A DNA stretch of 29,798 nt from Polyrhizophydium stewartii (Eukaryota; Chytridiomycota; Chytridiomycetes; Rhizophydiales): the NCBI GenBank assembly GCA_027604665.1, contig JADGIZ010000075.1:1-29798 (forward strand), written 5' to 3'. Under the pieces are notes generated by a model. That model was not told the origin of the DNA and searched no databases. It saw nothing but the letters and a program-made list of their open reading frames with translations. The position numbers and the translations under genes are program-made. Below are positions 9,801-23,911 of the stretch, piece by piece. The stretch's first letter is position 1, and every line of letters starts with the position of its first letter.

Positions 9801-11223
9801 ACAGTGTCCGATTCATCAACGAAAACAGTGTCGTCGTACGTGACGCCCAACACCGCTCCCGGCTGCAGATGCTGCTGGTGCTGCTGCTGGTGCTGCGGCT
9901 GTTGAACATGGATCGACCGCAGCTGCTGCACTTGCTGGATCGGCTGCTGCGGCTGACCCAGGCGTGCGTGCTGGACAGCCGGAGACATTTGGGGACCCAG
10001 GTGAAGCTGGTGCGAGGACTGCATCTGCTGTGCCGAGCGCACCGGCTGCGGCCTGCGTGACGCCTGAGGCGTGATAGCGTTGCGCTGTGGATGCACAAAC
10101 GACGGGCCTGCCTCGTCCAACGTCTCGAACGAGTCGAACGGCTCCTCGACACGACCGACCGACATCCTCGGAGCGCTGCGGGAGCCAAGGTGCTGCTGTT
10201 GCTGCTTCTGCTGCTGTTGTTGTTGTGGCTGCTGCTGCTGCTGGTGGCCAGATGGCGCTCTGATGCTGGACTCAACTGGGGTACGGGCAATGCGCGGCCG
10301 AGATACAAAGTGACTCGGGGTCTGCGTGCGGTGGGCCTGCTGCGGCTGCTGCGGCTGGTGGCTCTGCGGCTGCGCCGGCGCCGGCTGCTGTTTGGACAGC
10401 GTGCTCCCCGCCAATGACTGGCGCGGCGGCCGAGAGGCCGGCGTCACGGCCTGGAGCCGCGACTGACGATGCGGCGCGGGCGAGTCAAAGGACTCGTCAA
10501 AGAAGCGGCTGTCCTCGGCGTCGTACTCTGGATCTGTGCACGGCGGGCAGCGCCCACACCCACGCACGCACACACGGCGTCGCATCCGGGCGTGGATGGA
10601 TGCACGGGTGCGTCAGCGCACGCTTCGATGGCCACTCAACCAAGGAATAAGGAATGCGCACCGGCGTCCTGTGGCGCGTTGGCAGCGTGCTGGGCGCCGA
10701 CAGGCATGCCGTTGACGGCAGAGGGGGCCGCGCGGGCATTGTTGTCCTCGTCGTCGCTCTGGAAGAAGTCGTCGACATTGTCGAGGCCGTCGTCGTCCTT
10801 TCGGACGGCCTTGGTCTGCGCCCAGCCCGTCTTTCTGGTGGTGGTGGTGGGGGCGACCGAGAGCGCGGTGACGGCGGTCGAGGCGGCAGGCGGCCACGCG
10901 GCGGCATGCAGGCCGACGTGCGGTCAGCTCAGGCCGGCCAGGAGCAGGGTCCTCGGGCCAGAGGGCGCACCTGCCGCGCACGCCAAGCTCAAAGAACTGG
11001 TTGGGGCGGCCGCCCGCCCGCTGTTGCTGCTGCTGCTGGTTGTGGTCGTGGTGTTTGGGGCCCGTGCGGGGGCGGCAGGACCGTGGGCAAGCGTGGACCA
11101 GGCGGCGGCAAGGCGGTTGCAGCCCGTCCGCACGCACGCACAGGCCGGTGTCGTCGCCGTCAGCCGCCGGCGTCCGCGGGCACGCCACGGAAGCGCTTTC
11201 GGACGCACCACGGCAGCGTTCAT
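6866..11223 (-). CDS. MIF2: CENP-C / Mif2 inner-kinetochore protein
   Basis: Centromere protein that reads CENP-A nucleosomes and recruits the outer kinetochore. Six exons on the minus strand: 11223-11209, 11035-10971, 10834-10662, 10533-7387, 7305-7145, 7054-6866, total 1,249 aa. Exons 2-3 join to give the Mif2 N-terminal block QFFELGVRGRKTGW, VRKDDDGLDNVDDFF and later SRFFDESFDSP, the Mis12/CCAN-binding end. Exon 4 encodes about 900 disordered residues with many polyGln tracts, then the CENP-C motif RRSRRTKVPPVAYWKNER (near residues 1051-1068) that binds the nucleosome. Exons 5-6 give the Mif2 cupin dimerisation domain: EGDFLASGILVLPQGAHKP, then IFVVLSGHV and YVPRGNTYEIKN...EARLFF. The intron at 7055-7144 inside the cupin is 90 nt and stop-free. 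The first exon is only five codons; it is supported because no in-frame ATG precedes exon 2 otherwise and its acceptor is the first AG after a CTGAC branch site. It ends 61 nt from the upstream LRGUK stop. Confidence 0.94.
8110..8252 (-). repeat. CAG/CAA polyglutamine tract in CENP-C
   Basis: Dense CTG/TTG on the plus strand, meaning CAG/CAA codons on the coding strand, giving Gln runs interrupted by Lys, Arg and His. CAA interruptions are common, so this is not a pure CAG array. Confidence 0.85.
8798..8955 (-). repeat. Gln/His codon repeat in CENP-C
   Basis: Another CAG/CAA/CAC tract coding for Gln with Pro, His and Asn interruptions, including a short array of CACCAG units around 8930-8955 that gives alternating His-Gln. 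Further Gln tracts lie at about 9056-9108 and 10187-10242. Confidence 0.8.
10187..10242 (-). repeat. Polyglutamine tract near CENP-C N-terminus
   Basis: About 18 Gln codons (CAG and CAA mixed, with one Lys) on the minus strand. Sits between the Mif2 N-terminal block and the central disordered region. Confidence 0.8.
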
Positions 11224-11283
11224 GCTCCGAGATCGCGGAAAGCACGGTTTACTCGGACTTGCGCCGGCGAGCGGTGCGGCCGC

Positions 11284-13726
11284 CTAGTCCTCCTCCTCAA
11301 AGTCCTTCCAGTACACGCTCATGCAGTACTCCTTGAGCTCGCGGTACGCCCGCTCGAGGTCGTCATTCACAACCGTGAGGTCAAACAGCGACGCATCGAA
11401 CTCGGCCCGCGTGTGCTCCGCCTTGGCCAGCCAGCTCGTCACCTCCACCGCCGCATCGCTGCCCGCGCCATCGCCACCCGCGCCGGGTGCCGAGGCGCCC
11501 GACTCCTCCTGCATGGTCGGAAGGCGCCGCGATTGCGTGCTCATCGTGGTTTCCTGTGCTCCAAGCGTCCGCGATTGTGGCGACATGCGTGCCTGCAGGC
11601 GCTGCTGCAGCACGGTCATGTTGGGCGTGGTGATGAAGATGTACCGCGGCCTGAGATGCGACTTGCGCAACGCAAGCACGCCCTACACACGCGCAAGCGC
11701 ACGCGTGCAGCGCACCAAAGTATTAGCCGCGGATCCGGGCATCTTTGGAAAGCTCACCCAGCACGGTGATTCAACCAACCTCAATCTCCAGATCCATGAT
11801 GCAGATCTTGCCCTCCTCAGTGACCTTGTCCACGGCGTCCATGCTCGTGCCATACAGATTCCCAAACAAAGACACAACCTCAATCAGCTTTCCCTCCTCG
11901 TTCATGCGCTCCATTTCCTGCCGGCTGACAAAGTGATAGTGCACGCCGTTCTCCTCGCCTGGCCGTGGCCGACGAGTTGTGTGTGAGATGGTCAGCCCGT
12001 AAATATGCGGAAACTCTTGCAAGAGACGGCTCGTCAACGTCCTGCATTTGGTGAAGCATACAAAATATCAGAACCTCGCCCCATCGTTGACCGCCCTCAA
12101 TACAATTGAATGCACCTCTTGCCCGCTCCATTAGGCCCGCACAGCACAATCGGCCTCAGGCGCCTGGCGCGCATCAAGTCTTCGGCCTTAATGCGTGCAT
12201 ACGCCCACGCCTGCTTCTTCTGCAAGTGTGCGTGTTGCACGCTCACCACGACGTGGTGCATTGGGTCGTAGGTGTTGAGCGCGGCGATCTTCTCCTCAGG
12301 TGAGACGGGCAGCGAGTCGAGCACCGCCAGCTTCTGCAACTGGAACACAGTCCGCAGGCGATATGACGGCGGAAACTGCGCAGTCGCATGAATCGGAACG
12401 ACCATGTTGCTCGGCAGCCATGTTGCCTGGGGAAGACCCGCAAGCGGGTTGCCTCGCAGAGACAAGTCTCGGAGCTGCGGCAACGTCGCCAGGACACGGG
12501 CGCTGTCCATTGTCGCCAGGCAGTTGCCTTCCAGATCGAGCAGCCGGAGCAGAGGATGCCCGTCCAGCTCGCTGACCGACGCTAAGCGGTTCCTCGAGAG
12601 CCTCAGCTCACAAAGCTCGCGCAAGGTCTCCACTCCTTCGATCGAGGTGATGCGGTTGCCGCGCTGCGTGCAGATGAATCAGCAAACGCATTCTAGACGG
12701 CAGCAATACCAGAATTGCTCTCACCAGATCAAGGACGCGTAGCCGCAAGCCACGTATGCCGTCGATTCGGGCGATGCCGTTGTTGGCGAGATACAAGTGC
12801 GTGAGGCTGCGGCAGTTAGAGAGCCCCGTGATCTCACGAATCAAGTTGCGCTCCAAGCTCAAGTGCGATAGAAATCTGTGGACAGAGAGGTCGCGAATGG
12901 CCGATATCTGGTTGCGAGACAGATCAACCTGCTGCAGATTGAATGGCGGCGGCTCAAAGTTGAGGACATCTGTCAGGCGATTGTTGGACAAGTCGATTTG
13001 CACGAGATAGCGCATCGACCCGAAGGCGGAAATGTCTTGCGCGCCTCGAAACGTCAGCAGCCCGCTGGATCATGAGCCGAGCCCGATCACACGCCCGGCG
13101 CTTCGCACCGGTGATGTTGTTGCCTTGGAGCTCAAGATTTTGCAGATACGGATACTCTTGCAGCGCAGATACATTGTTGAGTCCGGCGTTCTGCGGCCCA
13201 GACCCGTCAGCTTCCCTAGCAAGCCCACTCAGGCTGCTGCGCAGCGCACCGGAATCGATAGTTTCTTGAAAACCTGGCGCAGTCCGTCGGGCGAGGGACC
13301 CATTTGGGACAAGCCGCGCTTGAGCATGTCCGCGGGGAGCGGCAGCGATGCCATGCGGCGGGCGTATTCCTCCAGCAGCTCGCGCTCCTCGCGTCGTCGC
13401 TGTGCTTCTGGGTCTTCAGCGTGATCTGGCGCCGGTGGCTCGAGCGGCGCAGCAACCGTAAGCTGCGGTCGCGAGCCGGACACAGGCCCCATGTTGAGCA
13501 TGCTTCCGAGGCTTTTGCTCTTGGACTTGCTGAGCCGCTGGGTCGAGCCTGCGAGGTTGCTCTTGGAGCGCGACTTGGCGGCACCGGAGAGCGTCGACGG
13601 CGAGGCGGCCGCTGGGCCGGATGCGCCGAGTCCGCCTGCAAGCGCCGCGCCGCTCGCGCCTGAGGATGCGAGCGCGGCAGAAGACAGACTCGCACCACCA
13701 GCGGTTGCATTCTGAGCAGGGGCCAT
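11284..13726 (-). CDS. LRGUK: Leucine-rich repeat and guanylate kinase domain protein (LRGUK-like)
   Basis: Six exons: 13726-13250, 13190-13109, 13044-12725, 12663-12116, 12041-11780, 11682-11284, total 695 aa. The N-terminal 140 residues are Ser/Ala-rich, then SDS22-type LRRs follow (LQNLELQGNNIT, LVQIDLSNNRLTD, LSHLSLERNLI, LTHLYLANNGIARI, LRLSRNRLASV, LRDLSLRGNPLAGL), then a complete guanylate-kinase domain. Splicing creates the P-loop GPNGAGKRT, and GMP-site elements are present: SHTTRRPRPGE, VHYHFV, LIEVVSLFGNLYGTS, with IMDLEIEGVLAL and RYIFITTPN closing the fold. The P-loop carries Arg where true guanylate kinases have Ser, as far as I recall a feature shared with animal LRGUK, so catalysis is doubtful. 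In mammals this protein acts in sperm axoneme, manchette and acrosome assembly; a zoospore flagellar role is inferred. An Ala/Gly/Ser insert near residues 595-640 lengthens the kinase lid region. ATG 13726 is used because the frame further upstream has no ATG. Confidence 0.93.
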
Positions 13727-14162
13727 CGTCGCAGATGGTGTCGCGGCGGGCAGCAATTCCAGCGCGGTCGAAAGAGACAACAACCGCACGAGCGTGATAT
13801 GTTTTTTAATTGTCCATCAGCCAGATGTGCGCTGAGCGCGAATCGCAAGAGAGCATGGGAGAAACATCAGAGCGGTGAATTCCACGTAGAAAAAGAAAGG
13901 GCTTTGGCGTCCGTGGAGTCGCCGCTGGGAAGCAAGGTGTTTGGAGAGGAAGAATCAAAACGAAAAAAAGGATAGACGATGATTGAAGCGCATGGCGAGA
14001 GGCGTTATTAAAAGAAGTAGCGCCTGCCTCAAAGTTTCTGGGAAGTCGTCTTCAGCTTCGAGCCGAGGTCGCCAGAGATGCATCACAATGAGTAGAAAGC
14101 AGCAGATCGAGAGCGAATAAGAAAGAAATATGAAGAAGGCATGACACATTGCGTGCGGCTTG
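13727..14162. other. Intergenic region upstream of LRGUK
   Basis: Holds the LRGUK promoter/5' UTR (near 13727-13900) and the 3' UTR of the PUF gene (near 13950-14162), both minus strand. It is clearly more AT-rich than its flanks, with a TTTTTTAATT patch at 13802-13811. No conserved ORF or RNA gene is seen. Confidence 0.5.
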
Positions 14163-17100
14163 TCAATGAAAGCCGTGCTGTACGGCGCTGACGCCCACGG
14201 CGTTTGTGAAGGTGAACTTGTGCTGCGATAAGCGCATATACTTTTCGCACATGGACGCCACGCGCTGCCCGTACTTGGAGCCGCGCAGAATGTGCAAGTG
14301 GGGCACGAGCAGGCGGATGCAGATGTCTCGCTGCAGTGAGTCGGCGACACTGAGCACGTTCTGGACGACGTAGTTGGCGTACTGGTTGTTCATCATGCCG
14401 AGCAAGTACGGGCGTCTGCGGCACAGCATTCAAAGTACATGCGAGTCAGACTGGGCGAGCAAGCAGTCGTCGCAGTAGCGCTTGCGAGTCGCAATGGGCA
14501 CTCACCCTTGCTCGCTGACTTGCGGAGCAATGATTTTCTCGATCAGGGCATGCGCATCTCGCTTGGAGGCCATCTTGATGCACTTTTCCACGACCTTGCT
14601 CGCAAACTGGTCGATGCTGAGCGCAAAGATGTTCTGAGAAACAACCTCGAGAATGTGTGCGCGCTGCTGCTGGGTGCCATGCTCGATGATGTGCTGGATG
14701 ACCCAGTTGCCCCATTGGCCCTTGGCGATGTCGGCCGTGTGCTCAAAGATCTCGGCGACGATCGGCAGGCTTTCCTCTTCGCTGCAGTTTTCAAAGATGC
14801 ACTGCACAACCAAGCTGCCGTTCTCGTCGTTGGCGACCATGGCCCAATGGCCCGCCAATGCCGCTTGGACGTAGAGCATCACATTGGGCGGCTCGCAGGT
14901 CCAGCGCGTCTCAAGAACGCGCTGCCAGACGTGGCATGCGAAGCGGTGCGTGAACGTCTCTGGAATCGACTTGAGCAGCTCCGACACGAGCGCAAGCTTG
15001 ACTTCCTCGTCAACTCGATCAATCGCCTGGACGGTCGGCATTGAGAGTCAGCCCTGGTCGAGATCCCGGCCGCTGCTGGGCGCTGCTCACCTTTTGCATC
15101 ACATGGCAGCCAAACCGATCACAGGAGAGCGAAATGACTTGGCCGCGCATGCAGTTGCCGAGAACATGGATCTGCTGGGGTGTGCAGCAGTCGAGACAGC
15201 ACTGGACGAGAAAGTTGCCAAAGCGGTTTTTCATGAGCATGATCACGTGCTGGAGGACAGCCTCAAAGATTCGTGCCTTGATCTCGGGCGGGTCCGTCTT
15301 GAGACGCTGTTGCAGATAGATCGAAGACGGCTGGTCGTTTGTCTTGACAATTTTTTCGACAAGAATCTTGATCAAGGAAGGTTTGTCAGATCCAAACGTG
15401 TTCTGTGCATTTCGGCTCCAAGCACGACATACCTTGAATGTATGGCGCACATCCATGAACTCATGCTGAAGCTGCTCGGTGCCATACTCGTACGCGATAC
15501 CAGGCTCCGGCTGGTAAAAGTCGCCATACTCGCTCTTTACGGGACTCTTGTCAGCAAATTTGAGGCCGAGCTGGAGCACCGCGTCGGCTTCACCTTTTGC
15601 GGCTGGATGGAGAAGGCTGCTGACACAGGCTGCGTCCAAATGTAGCGCATCGAGTCGATGCTCGACTCTTGGCTGGCACTGCCAAAGTTCTGCGGCTTTT
15701 GGTCAGCAACAACAGTCCTCGCGCGCAGCCGCAAAGCGACACTGACAGGCGCAGCCCATATCGACAGCGAGCTCGAGGACGCAGCCAAGGGCAGGGACGA
15801 GATTGACGACGAAGATGAAACCGCGGCAGATGCCGGCTGGAAGCCCGCGACAAGTGCGTTCGTTGGCATTGCCGGCGTGAACCCAGCAGACCCGGATTTC
15901 GCTGCGTTCGCAGCTGACAAGACATGAGTTGAGGGAAGCGGAGCCTGCGCAAGCCCCGGGACCGCGTGCCTAACGCTTGACGGAGCCTCCAGCGATGCAA
16001 AATCAAGCGACAGGTTCTGCGAGAGCGTAATCAGCCCGGATGCACCGATTCAGAGCAAAGATGGAACTGCGGTACAGGACTGATTCGCACCTTGATGTCA
16101 TGGAACATATCGTCTGCTCGATCATTGGCTGCAGCGGCGTGGTCTTGCATGTCGGCACTAGCACGACTGGCATGCGAAAAGTAGCCGCTGCTCGTTCGGC
16201 GCAGCGCCATATGAGGCTTCTCTTGCACCGTTGAGCTTCGCGACCAGAGCACGTGCTGGAGCGTCGAGATTTGCTGTTGAAAAGCGTGAGCCAGAGATCA
16301 AGGAGCATCAGACTCTGGACGCCAAGACAGACCTTGCGCAACTGGTCGATTGTGATGGCTCTGGCCTCGAGTTCGCGAGCACTGTGCGCAATCATTGTGT
16401 CCTTGTCGCGGTTCGCCATGCGGAGGTCAAGACACTCCCGGCGCAGTGCGGCCAGGATCTTGGTGACAGGGGCAAGCACGGAGGAACGCAGATGAGGAAT
16501 AAATTGCATCAAGCCTGTCAGCAGGTCGAACCTCAAAAAGCCCCATCGAGTCGAGTTCCATAAAAACGTCGCGAAACAAAGGCATTCAAACGCTCCAGCA
16601 AACGAACAACAGAACACACCCGCTTTCTCTCGACAAGTCCGCGCGATTGCGCCTGCAAGGCCACGATGGCCGAGACAGGGATGTGCTGGGAGGCCAAAAA
16701 AGATTGATGTTCGGAGTCACGGTCGATTGCCGACCGTGCACTACCGTCATGCGGCGAAACCGAAAGCGGCTGCACAATTGCCGGAGGCCACTCGGTGGTT
16801 TGCGAGCTCTGTGGGCCGTGGATATTGGGCTGCGTTGTGCCGCAAGCGCCTGCGTTGGCTGCGTTGCATGCGTTCGCGGTGCCGATTTTGACGCTGCCGA
16901 CATCGACGTCCTTGTAGAACCTCCCAGAGCTTACAGAAGCCGTGGGTGGGTCGCAAGTGGTCTTGTCGCTGACCTTGGTTGTGTTGTTGCTGCTCTCGGT
17001 TCTGTTGTTGTCGTTGCCGCTGCCGCTGCCGCTGCTGCTGTTGTTGTTGTTGTTGTTGTTGCTGTCGTTGCTGTTGTTTGCGGCCCTGATGCTCATCGTG

Positions 17101-17815
17101 CCTGGGTTCGCGCCATCACCGCTGCCGGTGTCGCAGCAGACAGCCCCGTCCAAAGCCGCGTCGACGGGGTTGCGGGGCTCAGATGGATAGCCCAGAGCAA
17201 TGCTCGCAGGCTCTGCGGTGAGGCGGGCGAAAGAGTTGAACCCGACGCTCTTGCCGGTGCTGGTGCTCGTGGCGATGTTGTTGTGCGAACTGTCGCGCTC
17301 AAACGTCGCGACAGCACTGCCGCCAGCAAACAGAGCCGCAGGCAGCGCGTCGCCGTCATGACCGGCACATCGAGCCGATGGTTCGAGCTCTGGATCTCCA
17401 GTCGCGGGCTGCCAAGACGAGGACGGTGGTGTCGCAGGCGGGTGTACTCTGGTCAGGGCTACCCACGGCCGCGGATTGCACGTGCAGCCTGTACCTTTAG
17501 GTTCTGCTCGAGCCCGCACAACGAGGCGCACGAAGGTGTCGGTGCCATCGAGCCGACAAGGCCGCCAGACGCCGGCGGCTGCAGCCCGGCGAACGGCCTG
17601 CGCGAGCTCTGCCGAAACGCACTCTGCTGGCGCTGCTCAGTGCTCGCGCCAGGTCCCTGGTGGGGAGCCGCCGCGCATACGGCGACCTCTCCAGCGGCAG
17701 GCGCGTCGAGCGAGATCATGTCTATCGGTCTGATGTATTTCGAGCAAACCTTGCGTTCGGCGGCCGCGAGCGGACATGGCCCGCAGAGCACAACATCAGA
17801 AACCGGAGAAAGCAT
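14163..17815 (-). CDS. Pumilio/PUF RNA-binding protein with IQ motif and coiled coil
   Basis: Sequence-specific mRNA 3'-UTR repressor family. Exons: 17815-17495, 17408-16620, 16458-16333, 16273-16091, 16016-15594, 15534-15433, 15366-15091, 15026-14506, 14415-14163, total 997 aa. The first 370 residues are disordered with an Asn/Ser-rich stretch and end in an IQ-like motif (IVALQAQSRGLVERKR), which runs into a helix (ILAALRRECLDLRMAN...DQLRKQIS). The last 330 or so residues hold eight PUF repeats, with diagnostic helices SSIYLQQ, FGNFLVQ, FGCHVMQ, FACHVWQ, NGSLVVQ, WGNWVIQ, FASKVVE and YANYVVQ, followed by the HLHILRGSKYGQRVA end cap. The PUF exons are very secure. The splice at 16459-16619 joining the IQ part to the coiled coil is less sure: the alternative is two genes, one stopping at 16533 and a PUF starting at ATG 16509. 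The acceptor at 15535 could instead be 15547. Only 29 nt separate its start from the upstream kinase stop. Confidence 0.88.
17036..17075 (-). repeat. Asn-coding AAC/AAT repeat in the PUF gene
   Basis: Plus-strand TTG array; on the coding strand a run of AAC codons giving seven or more consecutive Asn, flanked by Ser/Gly/Asn-rich sequence typical of disordered PUF N-termini. Confidence 0.8.
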
Positions 17816-17844
17816 CGCCAGCGTGACGCGCTGCGCCGCTCGCG

Positions 17845-23031
<5,187 letters not shown>

Positions 23032-23257
23032 GTGAGCGGAGGTGCGATTGCCTCGGCTGCACTCGGGGACCGGCTGCACCTACGTCGGCTGCAATGGGCG
23101 GTCGGCTGGACACGGCCAATGTGCTTGGCGCGCGGCTGAGGCGAGCAGGGCCAGGTGCGTGCCGGCGGGCGTGGAGCAAGATGGCCACGCATCGCCTCGC
23201 GGAGCGCACGCGGAATGGGTCCAGATCGCTTTCATTCGATCAGAATATTTCCCGAAT
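23032..23257. promoter_or_regulatory. Divergent promoter between CaMKK and HAD genes
   Basis: Head-to-head intergenic region of about 225 bp that must serve both the kinase (-) and the HAD-like gene (+). Mostly GC-rich, with an AT-rich patch at 23230-23258 (AGAATATTTCCCGAATATG) just before the HAD start codon. No firm motif can be named. Confidence 0.5.
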
Positions 23258-23700
23258 ATGTCACAGCCGCCCGCGCTCGTCTTCCTCGACTTTGATGGGT
23301 GCGCTCGCCACGGCGAGCTGGCTGCGGCCGTGCGGGAAAGGCTGACGCTGCTCGCGCGCAGAACCATCGCAACGAGCGACACGGGCACGGTTATCATTGA
23401 CTCTTGCATGGGCCGGGACGTTCGCAAGGCCCTCGGTGCGAGCTGCGGCAGGCGGCGTCCCCACAGTACCTGCCTGGCTGACACAACTTGACCACCGCGG
23501 GCCGGTGCGGCGCCGTGGGTGCCTCGGCAGACAAGAAGATCCTCGACGGCCAGATGAGCTTCCGCGACGCGGTCGAGCTCATGTGGGCGGCCGTCACCCT
23601 CAGCTGGGAGGACGCAATGGCGCTCGTCGCCGACATCCCGCTGGATCCCAAGTATGCAGCCATACTTGTCGAACGCCCGCTGCCGTCGACACGAGGCTGA
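23258..23700 (+). CDS. HAD-superfamily phosphatase N-terminal fragment
   Basis: Three exons: 23258-23298, 23362-23435, 23531-23700, giving 94 aa. The first splice builds HAD motif I, LVFLDFDGTIATSDTG, whose two Asp are the nucleophile and acid/base; the rest (RKALDKKILDGQMSFRDAVE, LSWEDAMALVADIPLDPKY) resembles the start and cap of MtnX/phosphoserine-phosphatase-like proteins in fungi. Those are normally about 230-250 aa. Motif II (Ser/Thr), motif III (Lys) and the GDG-type motif IV are absent, and no frame in the following 210 nt supplies them. The gene therefore looks 3'-truncated, ending ILVERPLPSTRG and stop, directly before the LRR locus. Either it is a remnant or an unusual short protein; it should lack catalysis. 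Both splice junctions are canonical, so the break seems recent or the short form is expressed. Confidence 0.75.
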
Positions 23701-23911
23701 TCATGGATCGGCGGCATGCTCGGCCAAGTCTTGGCCTTGTGACTTCATTGTATCCCTTGGGCCATCAATACAAAGAGTGTTTGGAAACGCGTTGGGCTCC
23801 GCCAGTCGTCGTGGCTTTGGCTGTGCTGGAAGCACACAGCTCGTGGTGGCTGTGGCCCTTGTAGGCGTGTTGCGGTGCAAGACTCGCCGGCAGGGTTTGC
23901 CTGACAGAGCA
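23701..23911. other. Region between HAD fragment and first LRR gene
   Basis: Must contain the promoter and possibly an unrecognised 5' exon of the LRR gene. In the LRR frame there is a hydrophobic stretch (STQLVVAVALVGVL, about 23837-23878) just ahead of the ATG at 23912, which could belong to a signal peptide if an upstream start or exon exists. Confidence 0.4.

Noticed and set aside
7904..10060. 718-aa plus-strand ORF rich in Leu
   Set aside because: It is the antisense of the CENP-C Gln codons; CTG/TTG read as poly-Leu. No domain, and the minus strand carries clear Mif2/CENP-C motifs.
8110..10242. Expanded pure CAG trinucleotide repeat
   Set aside because: Tracts are mixed CAG/CAA with many interruptions, unlike an unstable pure expansion.
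11224..11245. CENP-C start extended to 11245
   Set aside because: The open frame there starts with GTG and has no ATG; the five-codon exon from ATG 11223 spliced to 11035 gives a better N-terminus.
11321..11986. 221-aa plus-strand ORF
   Set aside because: Antisense to LRGUK exons; the minus strand shows a complete guanylate-kinase domain.
16533..17531. Separate Asn/Ser-rich gene ending at 16533
   Set aside because: Possible, but its frame splices in phase at 16620 into the coiled coil of the PUF gene and a separate gene would leave only 23 nt to the next ATG; kept as an alternative only.
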